A stretch of 47,232 bases of DNA from Thermoplasmata archaeon (GTDB lineage Archaea; Thermoplasmatota; Thermoplasmata; Halarchaeoplasmatales; Halarchaeoplasmataceae): positions 1-47,232 of the forward strand of contig PUNG01000020.1 in the NCBI GenBank assembly GCA_003551675.1, read 5' to 3'. The translations under genes and the position numbers were made by a program. Below are positions 9,416-18,157 of this stretch, piece by piece; position 1 is the first letter of the stretch, and each line of letters opens with the position of its first letter. A model generated the notes under the pieces. That model was not told where the DNA came from. It saw nothing but the letters and a program-made list of their open reading frames with translations, and did not search any database.

Positions 9416-10093
9416 ATGTCTTATACTAACCAAAAAAGAAATGCGGGTTACAGAGCCGCTGAATATGTTGAAGACGGTATGGTTGTGGGTCTCGGAACGG
9501 GGTCGACGGCAAAGTTCGTCGTTGAAAAGATAGGTGAAAGGATAGAAGATGAAGGGTTAGATATCGTAGGTATACCTACTTCTTTGGAAACGGAAAAACA
9601 GGCTAAAAAAGCAGGCATAACCATCATAGAATTGGATGAGGCTGATAAGATAGACCTCGCCATAGACGGAGCCGACGAAGTTGATCCGGATAAGCAGCTG
9701 ATCAAAGGAGGAGGAGGTGCTCTCTTGAGAGAGAAGATAGTCGCTCATAACTCTAAGAGGTATATAGTGATAGTCGATGCTTCCAAGATGGTGGAGAAAC
9801 TAGGTGTTGATTTTGCTCTTCCCGTGGAGATACTGCCCCGGTGGACCGAAGGTATATCGGATTGTGTAAGAAAGCTTGGTTGCGAACCCGAACTTCGTAT
9901 ATCCAAAGGAAAGACTTACCGGACGGACAATGGGAACAACATACTAGATTGTGATTTTGAGGGGATCGAGGAACCCAAAGAACTTTCCCAAAGATTGGCT
10001 TCTATACCTGGTGTTCTAGAACACGGACTTTTCATAGATCTAACCGACCTTGTGATATTGGGGAATGAAGGCGGATTCGAAGAGTTGGATTGA
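9416..10093 (+). CDS. rpiA: Ribose-5-phosphate isomerase A
   Basis: GLGTGSTAKFVV, DLAIDGADEVDP, LIKGGGGALLREKIVA. Start placed at 9416 (MSYTNQKRNAGYRAAEYV); the track ORF starts at 9365. Confidence 0.95.
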   Translation: MSYTNQKRNAGYRAAEYVEDGMVVGLGTGSTAKFVVEKIGERIEDEGLDIVGIPTSLETEKQAKKAGITIIELDEADKIDLAIDGADEVDPDKQLIKGGGGALLREKIVAHNSKRYIVIVDASKMVEKLGVDFALPVEILPRWTEGISDCVRKLGCEPELRISKGKTYRTDNGNNILDCDFEGIEEPKELSQRLASIPGVLEHGLFIDLTDLVILGNEGGFEELD

Positions 10094-10168
10094 AAGTCGA
10101 GGTATTTTTAGTTTTAAAATAGGAGAAAAATTATATAGGCTGACCGACATAACCTTTAACGATGGACC

Positions 10169-10975
10169 ATGTTTGATAAGATACTGATAGCAACTGACGA
10201 CTCGCCACAGATAAAGAGCGCCATAGAATACACAGCCACTATTTTTCCATATGCTGAGTATCATCTCATCAACGTTGTTAATACCTCTGACAGAAGTATA
10301 CCCCAGACAGATCTTATGCAGGCCAAATTGGCAGAAATATCTCAGGGAGCATTGGACAGCGGAGAAAAGATCCTCAACAGGAAGGGTATAAAAAGGATCA
10401 AAAAAAGAAAACCAAAAGGCACTCCATCCAAAGAGATAATTAGATACATAGAGGAAGAAAATATAGATGTGCTGGTGATGGCCACCCATTCTAAGAGAGG
10501 AACACAAAGAGTCCATATAGGTGAAACCGCTCTTCACTCACTCCAGGTCACTACCATACCTTCTTTGGTGTTCTCATGTGAGTGCGACCCAGAGATACCT
10601 AAAAGGATATTCAATCCCACCACTTTTAGTTCTTATTCCGTCGAAGCATCCATGATAGCTTTGGATCTAGCCGAGTATCTCGGGGCGAGTCTTACCACAT
10701 ATCATATAGGCATGGACGATCCAGGAGATCATTCTAGAAGGATTAAAAAAAGGGCGGAAAAAGCCGGAGTGGATTTCGACATATCGATAGATAAAGGCGC
10801 TTCTGATAAGAAGATAATAGAAAAGTCCAAAGAGTTCGATTTCATAGTAGGTAGTAGAGGCCGAAAAGGGCTTCTGTACAAGTTTCGCCATCTGTTTCCG
10901 CGGCTCTCTCTAAGCAATATAGAGAAGGAGTTGATGGCTGAAAGTGAGATACCTTTCTTGATGGTGGGTGATTGA
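10169..10975 (+). CDS. Universal stress protein, two tandem UspA-like domains
   Basis: MFDKILIATDDSPQIKSAIEYT ... VLVMATHSKRG; second half ends FDFIVGSRGRKGL ... IPFLMVGD. Confidence 0.85.
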   Translation: MFDKILIATDDSPQIKSAIEYTATIFPYAEYHLINVVNTSDRSIPQTDLMQAKLAEISQGALDSGEKILNRKGIKRIKKRKPKGTPSKEIIRYIEEENIDVLVMATHSKRGTQRVHIGETALHSLQVTTIPSLVFSCECDPEIPKRIFNPTTFSSYSVEASMIALDLAEYLGASLTTYHIGMDDPGDHSRRIKKRAEKAGVDFDISIDKGASDKKIIEKSKEFDFIVGSRGRKGLLYKFRHLFPRLSLSNIEKELMAESEIPFLMVGD

Positions 10976-10977
10976 TG

Positions 10978-12225
10978 TTACATCCCATATTTTGAGATAG
11001 TCCCCAGCTCTTCTTCGATCTCTAAAAGTCGGTTGTATTTAGCGGTCCTTTCTCCCCTTGCAGGGGCACCTGTTTTTATCTGTTTAGACGAGAGTGCTAC
11101 GGAAAGGTCGGCTATAAATGGATCCGTGGTCTCACCGGAACGGTGGGATATCATGACATCGTATCCGTTGCTCGTGGCTAGAGAAGAAGCGTCCATGGCC
11201 TCGGTCAGACTCCCTATCTGGTTAACCTTTAGTAAAACTGCATTACAGGCCCCGTCTTTTATACCTTCCTCGATCAACTTTGGATCGCTTACGAAGTTAT
11301 CGTCCCCTACGATCTGGATCTTATCACCAAGGCGCTCAGTGATCTCGATGAAGCCGTTCCAATCGTCTTCTCCAAGGGGATCCTCGATGGAGATCAACGG
11401 ATATTTATCTACCAACTCTTCGTAAAACTGTATCATATGTTCCGAATCCAGCACTTCTCCTCCCGATTCGTATCCTTTGGAAGTTTTGAATTCACTCGCC
11501 GCGGAGTCCACAGCAAGATTTACTTTATCTGAATAACCACACTGCTCCATGGCTTCTATGATCAGATCGAAAGGTTCAGTGGGATCACTCAGAGGTGGAG
11601 CGTAGCCTCCTTCATCTCCTAGGTTTGAAGCAGCCGGTCCGTATCTTTTTTCGATTATCGACCCTAGGGAGTGATATATCTCGGTCCCTATCCTGAGAGC
11701 TTCTTTAAAATTCTCGGCGCCGGTGGGTGCTATCATATACTCTTGTATGTCTAGGTCGTTTCCGGCATGTTCCCCTCCGTTGAGGACGTTGAGAAAGGGC
11801 ACAGGTAGGGTAACATCGTTCACTCTTCCTAGATATCTGTAGAGAGGTATGTTCAAGGTATCTGCGGCGGCTCTTGCCGCAGCGAGAGAAACGGCCAAGA
11901 TAGCATTGGCACCGAGCTCGCTCTTATCTTCCGTTCCATCCAACTCTATCATCTTTCTATCTATATCGGCCTGTTGGATCACATCTTCACCTAGAAGTTC
12001 TGGTTTGATGATATTTTTTATATTTTCAACGGCCTTTTGGACACCTTTTCCCCCATATCTTTCGCCTCCGTCCCGGAGTTCTAAAGCTTCCATACTTCCT
12101 GTAGATGCTCCGGAAGGTACCGCCGCTTTACCCATACCGCAGGAGGTTTTCACGATAGCTTGCACGGTGGGATTGCCTCTGGAATCCAATATCTCTCTAG
12201 CATCTACTGATTCGATCTTTACCAT
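10978..12225 (-). CDS. eno: Enolase
   Basis: VDAREILDSRGNPTVQ, SGASTG, LLKVNQIGSLTEA, SHRSGETTDPFIADLSVAL. Start placed at MVKIESVDARE (12225). Confidence 0.97.
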   Translation of the reverse strand: MVKIESVDAREILDSRGNPTVQAIVKTSCGMGKAAVPSGASTGSMEALELRDGGERYGGKGVQKAVENIKNIIKPELLGEDVIQQADIDRKMIELDGTEDKSELGANAILAVSLAAARAAADTLNIPLYRYLGRVNDVTLPVPFLNVLNGGEHAGNDLDIQEYMIAPTGAENFKEALRIGTEIYHSLGSIIEKRYGPAASNLGDEGGYAPPLSDPTEPFDLIIEAMEQCGYSDKVNLAVDSAASEFKTSKGYESGGEVLDSEHMIQFYEELVDKYPLISIEDPLGEDDWNGFIEITERLGDKIQIVGDDNFVSDPKLIEEGIKDGACNAVLLKVNQIGSLTEAMDASSLATSNGYDVMISHRSGETTDPFIADLSVALSSKQIKTGAPARGERTAKYNRLLEIEEELGTISKYGM

Positions 12226-12348
12226 ATTATCACTTTTGATCTTGAGAATACTTGAAGTGATTAAAAGTTTGTCATCTAATGATGTGAAATGAGAGTGAAA
12301 TGAGAAAATGATTAAGTACATCTTTAAAGATATCGGCAGTGTGTAACG

Positions 12349-13440
12349 ATGCCTCCCGGAACGGAAGAATATAAATGGCCGTTAGAATATATGGCTCGCT
12401 ATCCTTTTTTGAGCGGGGCCAAGGAGTACATAAAGAGGGAGGCACCGCCTATGGATGAATTACTGAGAGATAATCTATGGGGACCTGTTAGGAAAAGAGG
12501 TAAGGACAGGGTTATGGAATCTCTTGAGAACGGTAGAGTCAAGATAAGGAGGATTGAAGACGAGCTTGAGATAGAGAACGAACTCTTTTCTTATCCCATC
12601 GCACGCATGCTCGTTTCTTCCATAGGTGATAATTTTTTAGTCAGAAGATATAGTTTAGGGGAGGCGGAAAGAGTTGTGGACGAGTTATCCAGGGAGGCCG
12701 ATGATGAAAAGCTTATAGACCTAGCGAAGGAACTCGGTCTTAGATCAGAAAAAGATGGCGAAAATTTCAAGGTTTTTTTTGCTCATTATCTAGAGAATAC
12801 CGAGCACCTAAGGTCCTCGGAGTGGAAACTCACTAATCTAGACTTGAGAAAAGGAAACGTGTATCTAGAGAGAGATCGATTCGTACGTTTGCTGAAGGAA
12901 AGAATTTTTTCTTTGATCTATCTGGACCTACCGGCACCTGTTTCTGATCTGATATTGGAAAGTTTAGAAAAGCAGATAGAAGATATAAAAGAAGTTCTTG
13001 AGGAAAAACGGAAGGAGATAAAAGATATCGATCTAGGTAAGGTAGAGGATGAGTTATTTCCACCGTGTATCAAGTATCTACTCGTCTCACAACAGGAGGG
13101 GCAGAACCTTTCACACGAATCTAGATTCGCTTTAACGGCTTTTTTGAGAAAAGTCGGTCTATCCGAGGACGGGATCATATCGTACTTCCAAGAATCTCCA
13201 GATTTTGACGAACAACTCGCTTCCTATCAGATAGAACATATAATCGGTGAGATATCTGGTACTGAATACACTCCCCCTGGATGTTCTCTCATGAGGACCA
13301 ACGGCATATGTTTTCAACCGGATTCGCTTTGTGAGCAGGAATGGATGAGCCATCCACTGACCTATTATTCTTTCAAAAAAAGAAAGAAGGCCGAGTCCGA
13401 AGCGGAAGAGAAAGAAAAAGAAGAAAAAGAGGAAGATTGA
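12349..13440 (+). CDS. priL: DNA primase large subunit PriL
   Basis: N-terminal YPFLSGAKEYI; C-terminal FPPCIKYLL...QNLSHESRFALTAFLRKVG...TPPGCSLMRTNGICF, typical of the PriL Fe-S domain. Confidence 0.92.
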   Translation: MPPGTEEYKWPLEYMARYPFLSGAKEYIKREAPPMDELLRDNLWGPVRKRGKDRVMESLENGRVKIRRIEDELEIENELFSYPIARMLVSSIGDNFLVRRYSLGEAERVVDELSREADDEKLIDLAKELGLRSEKDGENFKVFFAHYLENTEHLRSSEWKLTNLDLRKGNVYLERDRFVRLLKERIFSLIYLDLPAPVSDLILESLEKQIEDIKEVLEEKRKEIKDIDLGKVEDELFPPCIKYLLVSQQEGQNLSHESRFALTAFLRKVGLSEDGIISYFQESPDFDEQLASYQIEHIIGEISGTEYTPPGCSLMRTNGICFQPDSLCEQEWMSHPLTYYSFKKRKKAESEAEEKEKEEKEED

Positions 13441-13447
13441 CGATCAT

Positions 13448-14086
13448 CTACTTTTTGGATAACTGATCCCAGGTATTTTTTCCCCTGTAGAGTGCGGTCA
13501 TATTACCTGATATCGCAAACCAGATCAGCAGTAATTCGAATAGATTCAATTCCGTCTCTAAAATATGTAAACTTGTAAATCCCGTATCGTATAAGAAAAA
13601 GTACAGAAAAGAGAATAGTATCAGCAGTACCAAGCGTTCTGCTCTTCCGGCTATTCCACCATAATCTCTTGAAACACCTACGGCGTCGGCCTGAGTCCCC
13701 ATGTAGGACGTCATGAGCACACCTATCAATGCCAGGACCCCTATCCATGTTCGGACCAAGGGTCCCAATATTATGCCGGATAGTATCAATATGTCCGCAT
13801 ACCTATCTATGCTATGGTCTAAGAAGTCGCCCCTTAGAGAAGCCTTCCCCGCGAGTTTAGCTATCTTGCCGTCCAAAGCGTCGAATAAAGAATTGATGAT
13901 GACGAATATTCCACCTAAAAGTACGAAAAAACTTCTTTCTTCGTGGTAAAAATAGAAGAACAGACCTGCTATTAAAGCGCAAAGGAGAGATAACCAGGAG
14001 ATAAAGTCTGGGTTCACGTGGAGCATCTTCTTTGCCAACGGTTTTAGAAAGAAGTCGGCCTGCTCTCTATAGTTGTTCAACACCAT
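13448..14086 (-). CDS. CDP-alcohol phosphatidyltransferase, archaetidylinositol phosphate synthase-like
   Basis: SLFDALDGKIAKLAGKASLRGDFLDHSIDRYAD motif plus multiple TM segments. Confidence 0.85.
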   Translation of the reverse strand: MVLNNYREQADFFLKPLAKKMLHVNPDFISWLSLLCALIAGLFFYFYHEERSFFVLLGGIFVIINSLFDALDGKIAKLAGKASLRGDFLDHSIDRYADILILSGIILGPLVRTWIGVLALIGVLMTSYMGTQADAVGVSRDYGGIAGRAERLVLLILFSFLYFFLYDTGFTSLHILETELNLFELLLIWFAISGNMTALYRGKNTWDQLSKK

Positions 14087-14125
14087 GGTCTGTTTAATAG
14101 AAACAGGTAATAAAATCTATCGCTT

Positions 14126-14653
14126 CTAAAGGTATTCTTCCGACCAATCTATTTTGCCGGGTTTATAACCCTTTGTACTTCCTTTGAGTATATCTTTTAT
14201 GGACTCTTTTACCTCGTTCGGCGTTTTTTCCGTGGTGTTGATCTCGTAAACTTCGTCACAGATGCCTATAGCTTGGACCAGTATCACGTCCAGGGCCTCC
14301 GCTTCTGCATTCTCCTCTATCTTCTTTTCATCCCATCCCTTGTTTCTCATCCTTTCCTTCAGCTCTGGAGGGGAGCATCTTAGTACTATCGTGTGAGATA
14401 ATTCAAGGTGATGGGAAAGGTGTCCCTCTACTATATCGGTTTTTTTGCCTTCTTTTTTGAATCGTTCCCCCAATGCTTCCGTATCGACGTTAAAGGAGCC
14501 TCTTTTTATGTCCTTCTCTTCCAAAAGACCTTTTTTCCTGATGAATCTATTGAGATCTAGCACATCGTAACCTTCTTTTCTCAACAGGTCCGAAACGGTG
14601 GTTTTCCCCACTCCAGGTGTTCCAGTCAAAGCACACTTTGCCATAGGCATCAT
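14126..14653 (-). CDS. AK6/Fap7-type adenylate kinase-like NTPase
   Basis: CALTGTPGVGKTTVSDLLR Walker A; IVEGHLSHHLELSHTIVLRCSPPELKERMRNKGW. True start may be 3-9 nt downstream. Confidence 0.88.
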   Translation of the reverse strand: MMPMAKCALTGTPGVGKTTVSDLLRKEGYDVLDLNRFIRKKGLLEEKDIKRGSFNVDTEALGERFKKEGKKTDIVEGHLSHHLELSHTIVLRCSPPELKERMRNKGWDEKKIEENAEAEALDVILVQAIGICDEVYEINTTEKTPNEVKESIKDILKGSTKGYKPGKIDWSEEYL

Positions 14654-14750
14654 AATCGGAAAAGCATATATGTAATTTGTCTTGGCTACTTTTGGCTACC
14701 CCCCTCCCCCGGCCACAACTATATATACGTTATTGAAAATATGAATATAG

Positions 14751-15998
14751 ATGAATGGGAACAAGGGTAAGGAAAAACCGGAACGAAATATTTACTGCGT
14801 ATCCGATCTTAATCTCTACGTCAAGTCGTTGCTCATGAACGAGGACGAGATACAGGATGTCTGGGTAAAGGGAGAGATATCAAATTTTAAGCATTACAAA
14901 GGTAAACACATGTATTTTGTTCTGAAGGACGATAAAAGCGAGATCAACAGTGCTATGTTTCGATCCCATAACAAAAAATTGGATTTCGAACCCGAGGAGG
15001 GCATGGAGGTACTATGTAGAGGCGACGTAGGTCTTTACGTTCCTAGAGGCCAGTATCAATTGGTGATAAAAGAGATGATGGTGGGTGGCATCGGTAAACT
15101 TTATCTAGCTTACGAGCAGCTGAAGAAGAGGTTATCTGAGGAAGGTCTGTTCAGTGAAGAACATAAGAAAGAACTGCCTTTTTTACCCCGGAAAGTTGGG
15201 ATCGTGACCTCTGAAGAAGGCGCAGGTCTTAGAGATATGATAAAGATCCTTAAACAGCGCTATGAAAATATCGATATAGTGATAGCTCCTGCCCTGGTAC
15301 AGGGTAAGATGGCCGCAGACAGTATAGTCGCTTCTATAAAACTACTTGATAAGAAAAACCTAGATGTCATAATAATCGGCAGAGGTGGAGGCTCCATAGA
15401 AGATCTCTGGTCCTTCAACGAAGAAAAAGTTGCTAGGGCTGTTTATAAGGCGAAAACCCCTATAGTTTCGGCCGTGGGTCATGAAACCGATTTTCTCATA
15501 TCTGATTTTGTGGCGGATAAAAGGGCACCAACACCTACTGGGGCAGCGGAGTTAGTCGTGCCTAAAAAGTCCGAATTGGAGCAGATATTAAAGCAGCAGG
15601 AAAGAAGGTCCGTTACCGCTATGAGGAACATAGTCAGAGAATGTAGAGAAAGATTGGACAATCTAAAAGGTAGACCCGTATTCCGGGACCCGAAAATTCT
15701 ACTAGAGGACGGGTATCAAAGATTAGACGATAACCAGAATAAGCTGAATCTAAATGTAAAGAGATATATGGAAGACCACAGACAGATCTTGAAAAGCCAG
15801 CGGGAGAGGTTGACCGCCTTGGGCCCTTTACAGACCATGGAACGCGGCTACTCCATAGTCATGGACAAGAACGGAGAGGTCGTAACCAGTGTGGAGGATG
15901 TCCAAAAAGAAGAGCTCATCGATATCAATGTTAAAGATGGAGATATAGAAGCGGAAACCAAGGAGGTAAAAAGATGTCAGAAAGATTTAAAAATGTAG
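14751..15998 (+). CDS. xseA: Exodeoxyribonuclease VII large subunit
   Basis: OB-fold DVWVKGEISNFKHYKGKHMYFVLKD; GRGGGSIEDLWSFNEE; SAVGHETDFLISDFVADKRAPTPTGAAELVVP. Confidence 0.96.
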   Translation: MNGNKGKEKPERNIYCVSDLNLYVKSLLMNEDEIQDVWVKGEISNFKHYKGKHMYFVLKDDKSEINSAMFRSHNKKLDFEPEEGMEVLCRGDVGLYVPRGQYQLVIKEMMVGGIGKLYLAYEQLKKRLSEEGLFSEEHKKELPFLPRKVGIVTSEEGAGLRDMIKILKQRYENIDIVIAPALVQGKMAADSIVASIKLLDKKNLDVIIIGRGGGSIEDLWSFNEEKVARAVYKAKTPIVSAVGHETDFLISDFVADKRAPTPTGAAELVVPKKSELEQILKQQERRSVTAMRNIVRECRERLDNLKGRPVFRDPKILLEDGYQRLDDNQNKLNLNVKRYMEDHRQILKSQRERLTALGPLQTMERGYSIVMDKNGEVVTSVEDVQKEELIDINVKDGDIEAETKEVKRCQKDLKM

Positions 15999-16231
15999 GC
16001 GATATAAAGGAACTAGGCTTCAAAGAAGCGCTCGAAAGATTAGAGAGCATAAATGAAAGATTGGAACGTAATAAAGTTTCGCTGGAAAATGCCATCGAAC
16101 TTTATCAGGAAGGTATGTCTCTGATAGAACACTGTGACGAGAAGCTTGAGGAAGCCGAAGGCAAGATAAAGAAGATCACCGAAGAAAATAAAGAAGGTTC
16201 CGAGATGCACTTTGATGAAGGATCCGCATGA
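15974..16231 (+). CDS. xseB: Exodeoxyribonuclease VII small subunit
   Basis: FKEALERLESINERLERNKVSLENAIELYQEGMSLIEHCDEKLEEAEGKIKKI; overlaps the xseA 3' end. Confidence 0.93.
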   Translation: MSERFKNVGDIKELGFKEALERLESINERLERNKVSLENAIELYQEGMSLIEHCDEKLEEAEGKIKKITEENKEGSEMHFDEGSA

Positions 16232-16291
16232 TCTTCTTGACTGGTCATTAAAAGCACGCTTGAATTTATAATTATAAAGTAATATTGGTAA

Positions 16292-16322
16292 ACGTTAGCA
16301 ATATATATATAAAATGTTTGCA
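16292..16322 (+). promoter_or_regulatory. TATA region flanked by direct repeats ACGTTAGCA / ATGTTTGCA, 22 bp apart
   Basis: 16292-16300 and 16314-16322 flank ATATATATATAAAA, upstream of an HTH gene. Confidence 0.5.
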
Positions 16323-16362
16323 TGGTTGTACACAGGAGTAAATAAAGCGAACGTGGAGAACG

Positions 16363-16947
16363 ATGAAAGATGAAATCCGTCTCATCGAGGACCCGGCTTC
16401 GTTGAAGGTCGGCCTCGAAGGAACTAGAAGTCAGATCCTGGCTCTTTTGAGAGTCAAGGAGATGGCCATATCTCAGATCGCGGAGGCTCTAGGCAAGGAT
16501 CAATCCACCATCTATAGACATGTAAAAAAATTGGAGGAATCGGGTTTCATCGAAGTCGTAGACGAACGAAAGCAGCATCATATCCCTGAAAAAATATACG
16601 GCAGAACCGCTAACTGGTTTCTTTTGACTCCGGAACCCCTTGGAAGCAAAACACCCTACGCACTGGGTATGGATTGGAACGAAGATAGGATAAGTAGTTG
16701 TTTGGACATCTTGGAAGAGATGGGTTTCGTATGTGATAAAAAGGAAGAAGTGGTTCAAAGATTGAACGAAATTCTTTGCAGTTTAGAGAGCGAGGTAACC
16801 CGAGACATGATGGATTCGCTGGATGAAAATATGAATATCGATTTCTTTTCTTTGCTGCACGTAAAGTTTTTGGTGGAGCTCCTTAAAGTAGAGTATGAAG
16901 AGGAACTGAACAGGGAGATCAAAGAGATAATCTCCGAATTTCAATGA
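16363..16947 (+). CDS. ArsR-like winged-HTH transcriptional regulator
   Basis: GTRSQILALLRVKEMAISQIAEALGKDQSTIYRHVKKLEESGFIEVVDERKQHH, a wHTH signature. Confidence 0.85.
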   Translation: MKDEIRLIEDPASLKVGLEGTRSQILALLRVKEMAISQIAEALGKDQSTIYRHVKKLEESGFIEVVDERKQHHIPEKIYGRTANWFLLTPEPLGSKTPYALGMDWNEDRISSCLDILEEMGFVCDKKEEVVQRLNEILCSLESEVTRDMMDSLDENMNIDFFSLLHVKFLVELLKVEYEEELNREIKEIISEFQ

Positions 16948-17002
16948 TCATAGGTCTTCTTTGACCGCAATCTTTTTACACCTATTCTCTTTAACCTAAC
17001 AT

Positions 17003-17683
17003 ATGACAAAAGAGCTGGAAGATCACCTACCTGACGAGAAAGGAGGAAGTGACAGTCCTTTTTTGGACCCCGCCGCTAAGATCGTAGGTGACGTTGAGAT
17101 CCGGAACAAAGCATTTTTGTTACCGGGCTGCATGGTTGACGGTGATGGATCGGAGGTTTACGTAGGAGAGGGCTCTATAATCATGAACCACGCCTTTGTA
17201 AGCTCTACTGAAGACAAGTCCGTCTTTCTTGGAAAAGAATCTTTCGTTTCTCCCGGTGCTAGGTTGGAAGGATGCTCCCTGGAGGAAGGGGTTTTGGTGG
17301 GCATGGATTCCGTGGTGATGGAAGGTGCCGAAGTGGGTAAAGAGTCTATCGTCGGTACGAACGCGATAGTACCGAGAGGCATGAAGATACCGGAACGAAA
17401 AGTTGTACTGGGTCAGCCCGCCGAAATCGTCAAGGACGTTTCGGAAGAGGACTTGGAGAAGATCGACGAGATCAGAAAAGATATGTACGGAAAAAGGAAA
17501 GAATTTCAGATCATCGAACAAAGGGGCGAAAGGTTCGGTGTTTTTGAGACTCCTAAAAGACCCCATGATATATTAGAAGAGAACAGGGCAAAGAAAAGAG
17601 AGACCAAGAAAAAGGACGTACCCGACATGGAAAAGGTGAAAGAGAGCTTAAAAGAGCTAGAAAAAGATAACCACACTTTTTAA
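17003..17683 (+). CDS. Left-handed beta-helix (hexapeptide, gamma-carbonic anhydrase-like) protein
   Basis: FLDPAAKIVGDVEI...VYVGEGSIIMNHAFV...GVLVGMDSVVMEGAEVGKESIVGTNAIVPRGMKIPERKVVLGQPAEIVK. Confidence 0.85.
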   Translation: MTKELEDHLPDEKGGSDSPFLDPAAKIVGDVEIRNKAFLLPGCMVDGDGSEVYVGEGSIIMNHAFVSSTEDKSVFLGKESFVSPGARLEGCSLEEGVLVGMDSVVMEGAEVGKESIVGTNAIVPRGMKIPERKVVLGQPAEIVKDVSEEDLEKIDEIRKDMYGKRKEFQIIEQRGERFGVFETPKRPHDILEENRAKKRETKKKDVPDMEKVKESLKELEKDNHTF

Positions 17684-17689
17684 AAAGGA

Positions 17690-17767
17690 TGGTGGGGCCG
17701 CCGAAATTCGAATTCGGGTACCAGGCTCCCAAAGCCCGAAGGATGGACCAAGCTACCCCACGGCCCC
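17690..17767 (-). tRNA. tRNA-Pro (anticodon TGG) with encoded CCA
   Basis: Reverse complement GGGGCCG TG GGGTAGCTTGGTCCATCC TT CGGGC TTTGGGA GCCTG G TACCC GAATTCGAATT TCGG CGGCCCC A CCA. Acceptor 7 bp pairs, anticodon loop TTTGGGA, TTCGAAT-type T loop. Confidence 0.95.
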
Positions 17768-17848
17768 TTTGAGACAATGAGTGATGAAAGTGAAACAGTA
17801 TTACTAATAAATAGTTTCTCCCTGACTGGAGCCCACATCCTAACGAAA

Positions 17849-17856
17849 CGTATAAA
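17849..17856 (+). promoter_or_regulatory. TATA box (TATAAATA) about 38 bp upstream of a 49-aa ORF start
   Basis: cgTATAAATAcacc at 17849-17856; position fits a short-leader transcript. Confidence 0.5.
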
Positions 17857-17893
17857 TACACCTTCTTTTCTGCGCACTCTCAAGTGGTAAAAA

Positions 17894-18043
17894 ATGAAAA
17901 CAAAAAACAGTGATGTATCATTGTTCACGCCACTGAAACAAGATAAAGGTATCATCGAGAATCTTAAGGATCTCGGTTTTCTCTCGTATCTCTATCTTCT
18001 CAGGATGAGGAGGAGTAAAGAGAGAGAAGATTTATCGAAGTAA
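17894..18043 (+). CDS. Hypothetical 49-aa protein MKTKNSDVSLFTPLKQDKGIIENLKDLGFLSYLYLLRMRRSKEREDLSK
   Basis: ATG at 17894, TAA at 18041-18043, TATAAATA upstream; otherwise noncoding gap between the tRNA and the kinase. Confidence 0.45.
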   Translation: MKTKNSDVSLFTPLKQDKGIIENLKDLGFLSYLYLLRMRRSKEREDLSK

Positions 18044-18157
18044 GTTGCTTATCTGTTTTCTTCTGTTTTATTTTTTTTATGAAAGAGGCGAAAAGTATAA
18101 TAACTTTACTTCATATATTATCTGTGCGGTGAGGGCCGCTAAGACCAAGGAGAGGGA

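Noticed and set aside
10978-12321. Longer enolase start at 12321
   Set aside because: The extra 32 residues are not enolase-like; MVKIESVDAREILDSRGNP is the canonical N-terminus.
14697-14710. C-rich tract near xseA promoter (cccccctccccc)
   Set aside because: Short homopolymer-like tract; no evidence of a functional structure such as an i-motif.
17553-17955. Minus-strand ORFs covering the tRNA region
   Set aside because: They overlap the tRNA-Pro and the 3' end of the beta-helix gene; no family signal.
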